Shown: positions 22,814 to 32,900 of the stretch, piece after piece
Layout of the letters: every line of letters starts with the position of its first letter
How positions within the stretch are numbered: position 1 is the stretch's first letter
Source of the DNA: Desulfonatronovibrio sp.
GTDB taxonomy: Bacteria; Desulfobacterota; Desulfovibrionia; Desulfovibrionales; Desulfonatronovibrionaceae
DNA: 32,900 bases
Direction of reading: 5' to 3'
Assembly (NCBI GenBank): GCA_003557865.1
Contig: PWNK01000057.1
Location: forward strand, 1-32,900
Notes under the pieces: generated by a model
What the model was told of the DNA's origin: nothing
Databases searched by the model: none
The model's input: only the letters and a program-made list of their open reading frames with translations
Made by a program: the position numbers and the translations under genes

Positions 22814-24022
22814 TTATCCTTCCTTGACCATGATCTTTAAAAACCTTTTTTTCCCGACTTTGATTACATGTTCGCCTGCCGGAAAGACATGTTCAGGGTC
22901 ACTCAGCTTCCTTCCCTGGTAAAGCCCCACTGCGCTCTGGCGGCAAAGCCTTTTTGCCTCTCCTCTGGAAGCGGCCAGGCCGCTTTCCAGAAGAACATCT
23001 ATCAGCTTCTGATTTTCAGGTCCGCTGATATTTATGACGGGAATCTCCTTTGGCAGATGATGCATGGAAAAAACCTGCTTGAAGCTTTCCCTTTCTGCCC
23101 TTCCTGCTTGAGTACCGTGAAAGCGCGAGGTTATCTCCTGGGCCAGCTCTTCCTTACATGTCTTTGGATGAATAATGCCTTTCTGCACATCCTCTCTTAA
23201 GGCCTTGATCTTGTGCAAATCCATGTCCGAAAGCAGTTCATAATATCTCCACATAAGTTCATCGGAAATGGACATTATTTTTCCAAACATTTCAGAAGGA
23301 GGTTCCTCAATGCCTATGTAATTTCCCAAGGATTTGCTCATCTTCTGAACACCGTCGGTTCCTTCAAGAATAGGCATGGTCAGTATGACCTGCGGGTCCT
23401 GTCCGTATTCCCGCTGCATGATTCTGCCCATGAGCAGGTTGAACTTCTGATCAGTACCTCCCAGCTCGACATCCGCCTCAAGGGCAACCGAATCATAACC
23501 CTGGATCAGGGGATATAAAAACTCGTGGATAGCTATTGGCTGATTATCCCGGTATCTCTTTTCAAAATCATCCCTTTCCATCATCCTGGCAACTGTATAC
23601 TTTGAACAAAGTTCAATAAAATCGCTGGCCCCGAACTTATCCATCCACTCAGAATTAAAAGCAATTTCTGTTTTGTCAGGATCAAGGATTTTGAAGATCT
23701 GACGCTTGTAGGTTTCAGCGTTGCGGGCCACCTGTTCACGGGTTAATTTTTTCCTGGTTTCAGATTTGCCTGAGGGATCGCCGATCATCCCGGTAAAGTC
23801 ACCAATGAGAAAAATAACAGTATGCCCCAGATCCTGAAAATGCCTCAGCTTCTGGATGAGTACAGTATGTCCCAGATGAAGGTCCGGAGCGGTTGGATCA
23901 AAACCGGCCTTAACCCTTAATGGCCTGCCTGTGGCCAGTTTTTCTTTCAGCTCCTGTTCATCAATTATTTCAAAGCTTCCGCGCTTGATTAGCTGTACAG
24001 GATCTCGCGGATCAATTACCAT
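22814..24022 (-). CDS. tyrS: Tyrosyl-tRNA synthetase
   Basis: The 402 residues have the class I signature DLHLGHT (47-53, HIGH form), KMSKS (227-231), [13 protein letters not shown] and a C-terminal S4 RNA-binding domain (about 340-400: [29 protein letters not shown], split by the family's usual turn). The motif spacing suits the shorter TyrZ-like branch. AGGAG and AAGGAA precede the ATG. It is tightly linked to ubiA (1-nt gap) and 74 nt behind rny. Confidence 0.97.
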   Translation of the reverse strand: MVIDPRDPVQLIKRGSFEIIDEQELKEKLATGRPLRVKAGFDPTAPDLHLGHTVLIQKLRHFQDLGHTVIFLIGDFTGMIGDPSGKSETRKKLTREQVARNAETYKRQIFKILDPDKTEIAFNSEWMDKFGASDFIELCSKYTVARMMERDDFEKRYRDNQPIAIHEFLYPLIQGYDSVALEADVELGGTDQKFNLLMGRIMQREYGQDPQVILTMPILEGTDGVQKMSKSLGNYIGIEEPPSEMFGKIMSISDELMWRYYELLSDMDLHKIKALREDVQKGIIHPKTCKEELAQEITSRFHGTQAGRAERESFKQVFSMHHLPKEIPVINISGPENQKLIDVLLESGLAASRGEAKRLCRQSAVGLYQGRKLSDPEHVFPAGEHVIKVGKKRFLKIMVKEG

Positions 24023-24096
24023 TTTCCTTCTACTCCTGAACTGATTTGATCTTCCTGAACATGAAATCCTGCATAAAGGATAACATGCATAATATT

Positions 24097-25656
24097 TTAC
24101 TTGGCGTAACCGACCGCCCGTTTTTCCCGAATTACGGTCACCTTAATCTGACCCGGGTAAGTCATGTTTTCTTCAATCCTGCCGGCAATATCTTTGCATA
24201 ACAAGTGGATTTTATCGTCATCAACCTGTTCACAGTCAACCATAACCCGAACTTCACGCCCGGCCTGAATGGCAAAAGACCTGTTGACACCATCAAAGCT
24301 GGTGGCAATCTTCTCCAGCTCTTCAAGACGGTTCACGTAGTTCTCCAGTAATTCCTTCCTGGCCCCGGGCCTGGCTCCTGACAATCCGTCAGCAGCCTGG
24401 ACAAGTACGGCCAGAATTGTGGTGGGTTGGACATCCTCGTGATGGGCGGCTATGGCATGGATTATCTCCTTGGACTCACTGTACTTTTTGGCCAGATCAG
24501 CTCCTATTACCGCATGCGGCCCTTCAACCTCGTGATCAACCGCCTTGCCCAGGTCGTGAAGCAGCCCTGCTCTCTTGGCTTTCTTCTGGTCTATTCCCAG
24601 TTCAGCTGCCATTATACCGCATAGAAACGCAACTTCTATGGAGTGCTGTAGAACATTCTGGGAAAAACTGGTCCGGTAGTGAAGATGGCCCAGAAGGCGG
24701 ATCAGTTCAGGATGAATCCCGTGAACCCCGACATCAAAAGTAGACTGTTCGCCGATTTCACGAAGCCTGACGTCCATCTCCTGCTTCACCTTTTCCACAA
24801 TATCTTCAATCCTTGCAGGATGTATGCGACCGTCGCTGATAAGACGCTCCAGTGACTGCTTGGCCACTTCCCTTCTCAAAGGGCTGAAGGCCGAAAGAAC
24901 AACTGTTTCCGGGGTGTCATCTATGATAAGATCTACGCCTGTGGCAGCTTCAATGGCCCTGATATTGCGTCCTTCCCGTCCAATAATTCTCCCTTTCATG
25001 TCTTCGCTGGGCAATTCAACGGTAGAGACGGTATGTTCTGATACGTAATCCCCGGCGTATCTCTGGATTGCCAGGGACAGGATCTCCTTGGATTTTTTTA
25101 CAGCCGCCTCATGGGCCTGCATTTCTATTTGGCGGATCATTTTTGCAGCCTCATGCCTGGTCCTGCTTTCAATATCCTCCATAAGCCTAATTTTTGCTTC
25201 ATCCCTGGTCAGGCCTGATATTTCCTCGAGTTTGACCGTTTCCTGTTCAATCATTTTTTTCAGATTCTGTTCTTTGTCATCCAAGGCTCTTTCCTGTTTA
25301 GCCACTTTGTTCTCCCAGGTAACAACCTCACTTTCCTTCTGGGTCACTTTTTCCAGCTTTTTCTCAAGGCGTTCTTCTTTTTCCTGAAGCCTGATTTCCT
25401 GCTTTTTAAGCTCTTTTTCCCTTTCCCTGGTCTCTCTTTCAAACTCCTTCTTCTGTTTAAAAATCTCGTCCTTGGCCTGCAGAAGGAGTTCCTTTTTATG
25501 AGCCGCAGCCTCTTTTCTTGCCTCTTCCAGTATCTTGCTCGCCAATTTCTGATTGTCGCGCATCTCCTTGTTTAAAAAATATTTTTGCGCGGCGAACCCG
25601 ATTATGGACCCTACACCCACAGAGATGAGGGCTGTTATAGCAATAGCGCTCCACAT
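24097..25656 (-). CDS. rny: Ribonuclease Y
   Basis: The 519 residues show all RNase Y parts in order: an N-terminal membrane anchor (1-25), and a long charged coiled coil (about 30-195). A KH domain follows ([19 protein letters not shown], from 222), then an HD domain ([15 protein letters not shown], His367-Asp368) with [31 protein letters not shown] split over the active site. RNase Y is a membrane-bound endonuclease that starts mRNA decay. Length and motifs are standard. AAGGAG is placed ideally before the ATG, just after an AT-rich stretch. It lies downstream of the 6S RNA gene. Confidence 0.97.
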   Translation of the reverse strand: MWSAIAITALISVGVGSIIGFAAQKYFLNKEMRDNQKLASKILEEARKEAAAHKKELLLQAKDEIFKQKKEFERETREREKELKKQEIRLQEKEERLEKKLEKVTQKESEVVTWENKVAKQERALDDKEQNLKKMIEQETVKLEEISGLTRDEAKIRLMEDIESRTRHEAAKMIRQIEMQAHEAAVKKSKEILSLAIQRYAGDYVSEHTVSTVELPSEDMKGRIIGREGRNIRAIEAATGVDLIIDDTPETVVLSAFSPLRREVAKQSLERLISDGRIHPARIEDIVEKVKQEMDVRLREIGEQSTFDVGVHGIHPELIRLLGHLHYRTSFSQNVLQHSIEVAFLCGIMAAELGIDQKKAKRAGLLHDLGKAVDHEVEGPHAVIGADLAKKYSESKEIIHAIAAHHEDVQPTTILAVLVQAADGLSGARPGARKELLENYVNRLEELEKIATSFDGVNRSFAIQAGREVRVMVDCEQVDDDKIHLLCKDIAGRIEENMTYPGQIKVTVIREKRAVGYAK

Positions 25657-25895
25657 GGCTTACTCCTTATTATATATGTTGTTTTCCCTTGAAGCCAGAA
25701 AGATAAACAAACTGACCACAGGAAATTGAAATGTTAAGAATGTCCCGGAAACAATTGAACTGTTTTTTGATGGAACGATTCTGAGCAGGACGGGCCATAC
25801 TCAGATCCCAGCAAGAGGAGCGCCTTATGAACCAGAGAAACCCGGAAAAGGCAGTTGATGTGACTTGATCAGTCAGCAGGTCTGGCTGAAAGAAG

Positions 25896-26076
25896 AGTCC
25901 CCGGCAGGCCGTGTGGGAACTTATTTTGAACCTCGTTATTATAAGTGGACGCCAGAGCAACTCCTTCAGGCTCCCCCGAAAAAACCGGGGTCTGCTCACC
26001 AAAGCTGCACAACAGCACCCATGAGGTTAGTGTTGGCTCAAAATAAATTGCCTTCATCACGAACCAGCCAGGGATT
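25896..26076 (-). ncRNA. ssrS: 6S RNA
   Basis: The minus strand folds into a 6S-like rod of about 180 nt. A terminal closing stem pairs TCCCTGGC...GG..CGTG (5' side, from 26074) with CACGGCCTGCCGGGGA (25913-25898), with G-U pairs. An inner stem TTATTTTGA / TCAAAATAA follows, and near the tip TTGGTGAGCA precedes a CCCCG/CGGGG hairpin and GAGCC. The TTGGTGAGCA...GAGCCT block is shared with E. coli 6S RNA in the same position. Location directly behind zapA is the classic ssrS context. 6S RNA binds the housekeeping RNA polymerase as a promoter mimic. Ends are good to about 10 nt. The remaining 230 bp up to rny shows no gene or clear terminator. Confidence 0.85.
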
Positions 26077-26101
26077 ATCGTCAAAAACATTTCTGTCTTT
26101 A

Positions 26102-26374
26102 TCACTTACTAGTCCCAAGTCGATCTATTTTCTGCAGAAGCTCATTAACCCTGCTTTCCAGGGCTGCGAGCTTCTGGTCAGAGTAAAGATAATCATCAGC
26201 CAAACCAAGAGCAAGAAACACCAGCAGCCTTTCCTTGCTCAGCTTATTTCCTCTTTGTTCAAGTTCAGCAAAACGCTCCTCAACTAATTTCCGCGCCTGC
26301 TCGACTCTTTCCTGACCGGCGTCAGTACTGAACATCAAGTCCAGGCCCAAAATATGAATATTATAACCCGGCAT
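26102..26374 (-). CDS. zapA: Cell division protein ZapA
   Basis: This 90-residue protein starts MPGYNIHILGLDLMFSTDAG (N-terminal beta-rich head) and continues with a helix containing RVEQARKLVEERFAELEQR. It then has LSKERLLVFLALGLADDYL and a coiled-coil tail. This matches ZapA, which cross-links FtsZ filaments in the Z ring. The start overlaps the stop of the small coiled-coil ORF upstream by one base (TGATG). 6S RNA follows, as in gamma-proteobacteria. Confidence 0.9.
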   Translation of the reverse strand: MPGYNIHILGLDLMFSTDAGQERVEQARKLVEERFAELEQRGNKLSKERLLVFLALGLADDYLYSDQKLAALESRVNELLQKIDRLGTSK

Positions 26375-26550
26375 CAGGATATTTCATCATCTATCTTTTG
26401 CAACAGGTCATTGACCCTCTCTAAAACCTGGTTGCTTTTATGGCGTTCATTTTCCAGTTCTTTTTTGAGGGAAAGATTCTCCTGTTCAATCCTTTGCTTG
26501 ATCTCAAGCAGGGATTCAACCTTTTGAATTAATTTTTCTACTGCTTCCAT
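26374..26550 (-). CDS. Small ZapB-like coiled-coil protein
   Basis: A 58-codon frame starts at ATG 26550 and ends in TGA overlapping the zapA ATG. The protein (opening MEAVEKLIQKVESLLEIKQ, ending LLQKIDDEIS) is one continuous amphipathic helix with Leu/Ile/Val heptads and no Cys or Pro. Size, composition and translational coupling to zapA suggest a ZapB-like partner at the Z ring. Sequence this short and repetitive cannot prove the family. It lies 20 nt behind glmU. Confidence 0.75.
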   Translation of the reverse strand: MEAVEKLIQKVESLLEIKQRIEQENLSLKKELENERHKSNQVLERVNDLLQKIDDEIS

Positions 26551-26570
26551 GATATAATTTTAATTTCATT

Positions 26571-27965
26571 TTAATTATTTTTCAAGGGATTTTTGGATAT
26601 CAGATTTTTCTGTCTAGCCCGCGCAATGGCCAGAGATTCCTGAGGCACATCCAAGGTTATGGTCGACCCTGCTCCTATCATGCTCCTTTCCCCGATTCTG
26701 ACCGGAGCAACAAGGGAAGTGTTGCTGCCGACAAAAACTTTTTTCTCAATGGTTGTAACGTGCTTGTTTTTCCCGTCATAGTTGCAGGTTATGGTACCGG
26801 CTCCTATATTCACTTCACTGTCCATCCTTGTATCTCCAATGTAGGAGAGATGACTGACCTTGCTGTATTTTCCAATGGATGAATTCTTAATCTCAACAAA
26901 ATTACCAGCCTTGGCTCCCTCGTGTATCACTGTACCCGGCCTTAATCTGGCAAAGGGACCAACCTTGGCTCCTTCTTTGATATCAGACCTGTGAACATGT
27001 GAAAAGGAAAAGATCTCGCAATTATTCAGTGAGCTGTCTTCAATATAGCAGTAAGAGTTGACAACAGTTGATTTACCCACAAATGAATCCCCATAAATCT
27101 CACATGGACCAGTGATGTCCGCCCCGGGTTCAACAACCGTTTTGGGACCTATGCGGACCTGATCCCTGTTTCTGATTATTACCCCCTGGGAGATCAACCT
27201 GTCCAAAATCATGGATCTGAGATACTCCTCCTGTTCAACAAGCTGTCTCGGGTTATTGATTCCCAACAGTTCAGGACAATTGCCCGCAGATACCGAAATG
27301 GCCCTCATGTTCCGCTCACTGGCCAGCGATATCAACTGGGTTATATAAAATTCCTGCTGCCGGTTATGATCATCAAGCTCATGAATAATTCTGGCCAGAG
27401 ATGAAACCCTGAAGAGGTATATGCCTGAATTGACCTCTCCAGAGTCTGGACCATGAAGCTGTTCATCATAGTCCTTGGATTCAATGACTGCCCGGACATG
27501 GCCGAGCCTGTCCCTGACTACTCTTCCGTAGTCATCAGGATTGTCAAGGTTCAGGGACAAAAGCCCTAGGTCGGCTCGGACATTGCTGACTTCTGAGATC
27601 AGCTGCCTCAGGTTGTCCTGTGAGACCAGAGGCGTGTCCCCGTTGGCCACCACCAGCCACCTGGCTTGGGTGGCCTCAATGATCGGCCAGGCTATCTGCA
27701 GGGCGTGGCCTGTTCCCAGCTGCCTATCCTGAAGAATAAAGTCATTATTTTCATCAGGGAACGCTTCCTCCACAAGCCCATGACCATGACCGGTAACCAC
27801 GAATGTTTTCAAAAAGTCCATTCGACTCAAGGTCTGCAGAAGGTACCAGAGCATGGGTTTTTTCAAAAGCTTATGCAGGACTTTAGGCCTATCCGACTTC
27901 ATTCTTGTTCCCTTGCCTGCTGCCAGTATCAGCGCAGTCACGTCTTTACTGCTGAATTGTTCCAT
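26571..27965 (-). CDS. glmU: Bifunctional UDP-N-acetylglucosamine pyrophosphorylase / glucosamine-1-phosphate acetyltransferase
   Basis: The 464 residues have an N-terminal nucleotidyltransferase (LILAAGKGTRMKS, RPKVLHKLLKKPML, LGTGHAL, VANGDTPL). The C-terminal left-handed beta helix (from about residue 265) has RLRPGTVIHEGAKAGNFVEIK, SHLSYIGD and INIGAGTITCNYDGKNK in the family form. GlmU makes UDP-GlcNAc for peptidoglycan and lipopolysaccharide. ATG 27965 has AAGGAC 4-5 nt upstream; an in-frame TTG at 28010 would add 15 residues. It starts the glmU-zapB-zapA-ssrS-rny run, right after the atp terminator. Confidence 0.95.
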   Translation of the reverse strand: MEQFSSKDVTALILAAGKGTRMKSDRPKVLHKLLKKPMLWYLLQTLSRMDFLKTFVVTGHGHGLVEEAFPDENNDFILQDRQLGTGHALQIAWPIIEATQARWLVVANGDTPLVSQDNLRQLISEVSNVRADLGLLSLNLDNPDDYGRVVRDRLGHVRAVIESKDYDEQLHGPDSGEVNSGIYLFRVSSLARIIHELDDHNRQQEFYITQLISLASERNMRAISVSAGNCPELLGINNPRQLVEQEEYLRSMILDRLISQGVIIRNRDQVRIGPKTVVEPGADITGPCEIYGDSFVGKSTVVNSYCYIEDSSLNNCEIFSFSHVHRSDIKEGAKVGPFARLRPGTVIHEGAKAGNFVEIKNSSIGKYSKVSHLSYIGDTRMDSEVNIGAGTITCNYDGKNKHVTTIEKKVFVGSNTSLVAPVRIGERSMIGAGSTITLDVPQESLAIARARQKNLISKNPLKNN

Positions 27966-28019
27966 TTTGTCCTTCAAAGGTGTCAAGGCATGATAAATAT
28001 TAGAATCCAAGGCTGTCTA

Positions 28020-28051
28020 CAAAAAAAGCCCCGTCAGACGGGGCTTTTTTC
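28020..28051. terminator. Bidirectional intrinsic terminator between atpC and glmU
   Basis: GCCCCGT-CAG-ACGGGGC (28028-28044) is a perfect 7-bp GC-rich stem with a 3-nt loop, flanked by seven A residues on the left and six T residues on the right. On the minus strand it ends the atp transcript; on the plus strand it would also work, but no plus-strand gene leads into it. Confidence 0.93.
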
Positions 28052-28077
28052 GGCAAACTAAATATTGAGACCGCTAT

Positions 28078-28506
28078 TTAAAGAGAGCAGGTTCCGGCAC
28101 TGACTGCGCTTTCCCTGCACCTCATGCGATGCATGGATCTGGCCATTGCAGCCCTGGCCCTGGCGTAATCAATCTCTTCTTGCTGCTGACTGATACGCTG
28201 CTCAGCCTTTTCTCTGGCTTTTCTGGCCCTTTCCACGCTAATTTCTTCAGCCTTTTCAGCCACTTCTGCTAGCACAGTAACCTTGGTGGGAGTAACCTCG
28301 GCAAAGCCTCCTGCAAGAAATATATAGTAGCGCTTTCCGTCTTTTTTGTAGAACAGACTCCCGATACCCAGGGCGGAAAGGAAGGGAATGTGGCTGGGTA
28401 ACACGCCAAACTCGCCATAGACCCCCGGGGCGCCGACATACTCAACCTCTTCTGAGAGAAGGTTTCGGTCCGGGGTCACAATTTCCAATTTTATCAAGTT
28501 AGCCAT
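28078..28506 (-). CDS. atpC: ATP synthase F1 subunit epsilon
   Basis: This 142-residue protein has the N-terminal beta sandwich (MANLIKLEIVTPDRNLLSEE, PGVYGEFGVLPSHIPFLSAL, FLAGGFAEVTPTKVTVLAE) and C-terminal helices (EEISVERARKAREKAEQR). It couples the rotor stalk to the catalytic head and can inhibit hydrolysis. The last about 15 residues (RCRESAVSAGTCSL) contain two Cys and extend past the usual end. AAGGTGA precedes the ATG; it is 17 nt behind atpD. Confidence 0.95.
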   Translation of the reverse strand: MANLIKLEIVTPDRNLLSEEVEYVGAPGVYGEFGVLPSHIPFLSALGIGSLFYKKDGKRYYIFLAGGFAEVTPTKVTVLAEVAEKAEEISVERARKAREKAEQRISQQQEEIDYARARAAMARSMHRMRCRESAVSAGTCSL

Positions 28507-28523
28507 AATTTCACCTTTTTTGT

Positions 28524-29936
<1,413 letters not shown>

Positions 29937-29949
29937 TTATAGCCCCCTA

Positions 29950-30825
29950 TTATCCTTGTTTCAGCGCTTCTGCGCCGCCTACTATATCCATTAATTCTGA
30001 AGTAATTGCCGCCTGTCTGGCCTTATTATAGACCAGAGTCAGCTGTCCCACCAACTCATCGCAATTTTTGGTTGCATTATCCATTGCCGTCATCCTGGCC
30101 GCGTGTTCACTGGCGGACGTGTCAAGCATCCCCCTGTACATCCTGACTTTGACGTACCTTGGCAGCAACTCGGCCAGAAGACCTTCCACAGAAGGCTCAA
30201 AAATATACTGGCTGGGTGCTCCTGCCTGACCTTCAGCATCTTCCTGCTCCACAGGGAGAATCTGTTGGGCCAGGGGGACCTGCTTGACCATGGACACAAA
30301 CTGACCAAAGACAATATGAGCCTCGTCCAGCTCAAAGTCCAGGTATTTGCTGATGACCATCGTTCCCGTTTCATTGGCCAGCTGAAAATCAAAGGTGTTC
30401 ATGACATCGGGATAGCTTTCCAGTATTTCAAATCCCCTTTTGCGAATAAAATCGCGTCCCTTTTTGCCTATGCAGATAAACTTTACTTCTTTTCCCTCTT
30501 CCTTTTTTTTGTTGGCCAGTTTAAAGGCCGTCTGACAGAGGTTGACATTAAAGCTGCCGCAAAGACCTTTATCTGAGGTGATCAAAATGACGCCCACGGA
30601 TTTGATCTCTTCTCTCTTTTCAAGAAGAGGGTGAGCGCTTGAATCCACCCTGGAAGCCAGGTCGGAAAGGACATCGGTATATTTTTCAGCATAGGGACGG
30701 AAACGTTCAATGCGTTGCTGGGCGCCGCGAAGCTTGGCCGAGGCCACCATATTCATGGCCTTGGTAATCTGCTTGGTCTTTTTGACCCCGCCGATTTTTC
30801 TTTTTATCTCCCTTAAAGGTGCCAT
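29950..30825 (-). CDS. atpG: ATP synthase F1 subunit gamma
   Basis: The 291 residues begin MAPLREIKRKIGGVKKTKQI, the typical N-terminal coil, with ITSDKGLCGSFNVNL. The C-terminal helix holds AARMTAMDNATKNCDELVGQL and ITSELMDIVGGAEALKQ. This is the central rotor shaft. GGGAG lies before the ATG; the gap to atpA is 12 nt. Confidence 0.97.
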   Translation of the reverse strand: MAPLREIKRKIGGVKKTKQITKAMNMVASAKLRGAQQRIERFRPYAEKYTDVLSDLASRVDSSAHPLLEKREEIKSVGVILITSDKGLCGSFNVNLCQTAFKLANKKKEEGKEVKFICIGKKGRDFIRKRGFEILESYPDVMNTFDFQLANETGTMVISKYLDFELDEAHIVFGQFVSMVKQVPLAQQILPVEQEDAEGQAGAPSQYIFEPSVEGLLAELLPRYVKVRMYRGMLDTSASEHAARMTAMDNATKNCDELVGQLTLVYNKARQAAITSELMDIVGGAEALKQG

Positions 30826-30837
30826 TTATAACTCCCG

Positions 30838-32346
30838 TTATGCCTTAAAAGTCTTTTTAAACTCATCAATGGCCGCTGCGATCTTCTTGTCCAGATCATC
30901 ACTAATGTCATGCTTTTCTTTGATCTCCCTGAGGATATCTGATTTCTGACTGTGCATGAACTCCAGGATTTCCGATTCAAACCTTGATACAGCCTCAACA
31001 GGAATATCATCCAGGTAACCCTTGGTTCCGCAGTAAAGCGATACCACCTGCTCTTCTGCCGGCATCGGCTTGTACTGGGGCTGCTTAAGTAATTCAACCA
31101 GCCTTTCACCCCTGGTCAACCTTCTCTGGGTCGCTTTATCCAGGTCAGAACCAAACTGGGCAAATGCAGCCAGTTCGCGATACTGGGCAAGGTCCAGACG
31201 CAGGGTACCTGCAACTTTCTTCATGGCCTTGATCTGAGCAGCACCCCCGACCCTGGAGACTGAGAGACCAACGTTAATGGCAGGCCTGATCCCTGCGTAG
31301 AAAAGGTTGGGCTCCAAGTAAACCTGTCCGTCAGTGATGGAAATAACGTTTGTGGGAATGTATGCGGAAACGTCGCCGGCCTGAGTTTCAATGATGGGCA
31401 GGGCTGTCAGAGAACCTGCGCCATGCTCGTCGCTCATTTTGGCAGCCCTTTCCAAAAGTCTGGAGTGCAGATAAAAAACGTCGCCTGGAAAAGCTTCACG
31501 TCCCGGGGGACGTCTGAGAAGCAGGGACATCTGTCTGTAGGCAACGGCCTGTTTGGAAAGGTCATCGTACATAATTACCGCGTGCTTTCCGTTTTCTCGG
31601 TAATATTCACCCATGGTGCAGCCGGAATAAGCGGCGATAAACTGCAGGGATGCAGGTTCTGATGCAGTGGCTGATACAATGGTGGTATACTCCATGGCCC
31701 CATGCTTCTGCAATGTGTCATATACCTGGGCTACCGTGGATTTTTTCTGACCAATGGCAACGTAAATGCAAAAAACATCAGTTTCTTTTTGAGCCAGGAT
31801 TGTGTCAATACAAATGGCTGTCTTGCCGACCTGACGGTCACCGATGATCAATTCGCGCTGACCACGACCGATGGGGGTCATGGAATCGACTGCCTTGAGA
31901 CCGGTATACATGGGCTCATGCACTGATTTCCTTGGAACAATGCCCGGCGCCTTAACCTCTACCAGTCTTGTATCTTTCTGGGAAACAGGCCCTTTTCCAT
32001 CCAGAGGGTTGCCCAGGGGGTCGATAACTCTGCCGACAACTGCATCTCCCACGGGCACCTGAACAATCTTGCCGGTCCTCTTGACCAGGTCGCCTTCCTT
32101 GATTCCGGTGTCCTCTCCAAGAAGGGCGCAGCCTACGCTGTCTTCCTCCAGATTGAGCACCATTCCCATCACCCCTCCGGGAAACTCAAGCAATTCCATG
32201 GCCATGACGTTTTCCACGCCGTATACGCGGGCTATGCCGTCACCAACCGAGAGAACAACACCAGTTTCACTCATTTCAACGCGCTTTTCGTAATTCTTAA
32301 TCTGACCTTCAATAATCTGGCTGATTTCTTCTGCTTTTATTTGCAT
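30838..32346 (-). CDS. atpA: ATP synthase F1 subunit alpha
   Basis: The 502 residues have [20 protein letters not shown] at the start, Walker A GDRQVGKT (169-176) and [22 protein letters not shown]. It is a non-catalytic nucleotide-binding subunit. The ATG at 32346 is used; a GTG four codons upstream is in frame, but the GAGGGG site would be too close to it. The gap to atpH is 4 nt. Confidence 0.98.
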   Translation of the reverse strand: MQIKAEEISQIIEGQIKNYEKRVEMSETGVVLSVGDGIARVYGVENVMAMELLEFPGGVMGMVLNLEEDSVGCALLGEDTGIKEGDLVKRTGKIVQVPVGDAVVGRVIDPLGNPLDGKGPVSQKDTRLVEVKAPGIVPRKSVHEPMYTGLKAVDSMTPIGRGQRELIIGDRQVGKTAICIDTILAQKETDVFCIYVAIGQKKSTVAQVYDTLQKHGAMEYTTIVSATASEPASLQFIAAYSGCTMGEYYRENGKHAVIMYDDLSKQAVAYRQMSLLLRRPPGREAFPGDVFYLHSRLLERAAKMSDEHGAGSLTALPIIETQAGDVSAYIPTNVISITDGQVYLEPNLFYAGIRPAINVGLSVSRVGGAAQIKAMKKVAGTLRLDLAQYRELAAFAQFGSDLDKATQRRLTRGERLVELLKQPQYKPMPAEEQVVSLYCGTKGYLDDIPVEAVSRFESEILEFMHSQKSDILREIKEKHDISDDLDKKIAAAIDEFKKTFKA

Positions 32347-32350
32347 AGCT

Positions 32351-32900
32351 CTACTCACCCCTCTTTATGTTTTCTTTGAGAATTTGCAGTTGTGCCCTGA
32401 TGCTGGCGTCCAAAACTTTATCTCCAACCTTGAGCATCAGTCCGCCCAGTATCTCCTGATCCACATTGTAATCAAGAACAACCTTAAGTCCGGACTGCTT
32501 CTCCAGTTTAGTGACTATTTCCTGTTTCATGTTATCAGGCAGCTTTATTGCAGTTACTATCTCCCCTCTTACAACTCCTTCAAACTGGTCCAGAAGTTTG
32601 GCATAATACATCTGGATTTCCGACAGACAATCCAGTCTGCCTTTATCAGCCAGGAGATAACAGAAATTGCTCACCACCTGACTGGGTTTGATTTTAGTAA
32701 AAAGCTGTTTCAGGATTTTTTTCTTTTCATCCACGTTGAATATTGGATTCTTGAAAACCCTGACCAGTTCCGGAGCGCTCTCCAAGACGCCGGCTATGTT
32801 CGCCAGGTCCTGTCCGTAGGCCTTCAACTCCTTTTCCCCCTGCTTCTGACCAAGGGCAAACAGGGCTTTGGCGTATCTTCTGGCAACAATGTTTCCTATC
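32351..32900 (-). CDS. atpH: ATP synthase F1 subunit delta (5' edge truncated)
   Basis: The reading frame is open from the stop at 32351 to the window edge, giving about 183 residues that begin [18 protein letters not shown], the usual delta/OSCP N-terminus. The base at 32900 is a G in third codon position, so the missing start is probably ATG cut by the window edge. The C-terminal domain has [23 protein letters not shown]. Delta links F1 to the peripheral stalk. An internal TTG at 32827 is not the start. atpF is expected next to the right. Confidence 0.95.
   Translation of the reverse strand, partial: IGNIVARRYAKALFALGQKQGEKELKAYGQDLANIAGVLESAPELVRVFKNPIFNVDEKKKILKQLFTKIKPSQVVSNFCYLLADKGRLDCLSEIQMYYAKLLDQFEGVVRGEIVTAIKLPDNMKQEIVTKLEKQSGLKVVLDYNVDQEILGGLMLKVGDKVLDASIRAQLQILKENIKRGE

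Noticed and set aside
32351-32827. Start of atpH at the internal TTG (32827)
   Set aside because: The frame continues to the window edge with the conserved N-terminus [13 protein letters not shown], so the true start is at or just beyond 32900.

Overview
The window looks like a chromosomal stretch from a moderate-GC anaerobic member of the Desulfobacterota, most likely Desulfovibrionales (a sulfate reducer or relative). This rests on gene content and order: a TRAP transporter, a MoeA with a C-terminal periplasmic-binding-like domain, citramalate synthase beside aspartate kinase, a UbiA-type prenyltransferase, RNase Y, 6S RNA behind zapA, and a split atpHAGDC cluster. No phage, plasmid, CRISPR or insertion-sequence gene is visible. 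Almost everything is core metabolism and housekeeping.

Layout. (1) 1-1520, minus strand: the start of a TRAP transporter operon (dctP, then dctQ running off the left edge). It is preceded by a promoter and by what reads as a complete tryptophan-type attenuator: a short leader ORF with three consecutive Trp codons, mutually exclusive hairpins and an intrinsic terminator. This is the most striking find, because it ties a transporter of unknown substrate to aromatic amino acid supply. (2) 1711-2814: amrS radical SAM gene, with an 11-bp perfect inverted repeat at its predicted transcription start. (3) 2863-3010: a palindromic MITE/REP-like repeat between convergent genes. (4) 3015-4017: motE and fliJ, flagellar genes apart from any fliI. 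(5) 4386-6323: moeA-PBP fusion, meeting cobS, which overlaps yitT. (6) 8095-8958: a DUF2156 acyltransferase-like gene.

(7) 9034-17348, minus strand: a long co-directional run pdxJ-acpS-nnrD-CBS-tsaE-lysC-cimA-rarA. It combines vitamin B6 synthesis, carrier-protein activation, NAD(P)HX repair, tRNA t6A modification, the aspartate-family and isoleucine entry enzymes, and a replication-fork ATPase. Several junctions are tight (1-nt overlap or 2-nt gap), while others have gaps of 51-229 nt that could carry internal promoters. (8) 17622-18669: rlpA (plus) and an HU/IHF-type gene (minus), overlapping tail to tail. (9) 18900-20498: a HIT protein and, divergently, an Elp3-like radical SAM gene that overlaps the 3' end of thrC.

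(10) 20459-27965, minus strand: glmU-zapB-like-zapA-6S RNA-rny-tyrS-ubiA-thrC, covering cell-wall precursor synthesis, Z-ring assembly, RNA polymerase regulation, mRNA decay, translation, quinone synthesis and threonine synthesis. (11) 28020-32900, minus strand: the F1 part of ATP synthase (atpH-A-G-D-C), closed by a strong bidirectional terminator before glmU. atpH lacks only its first base or two at the right edge.

Most functions are assigned by motif recognition from memory of the families. No database search was run.
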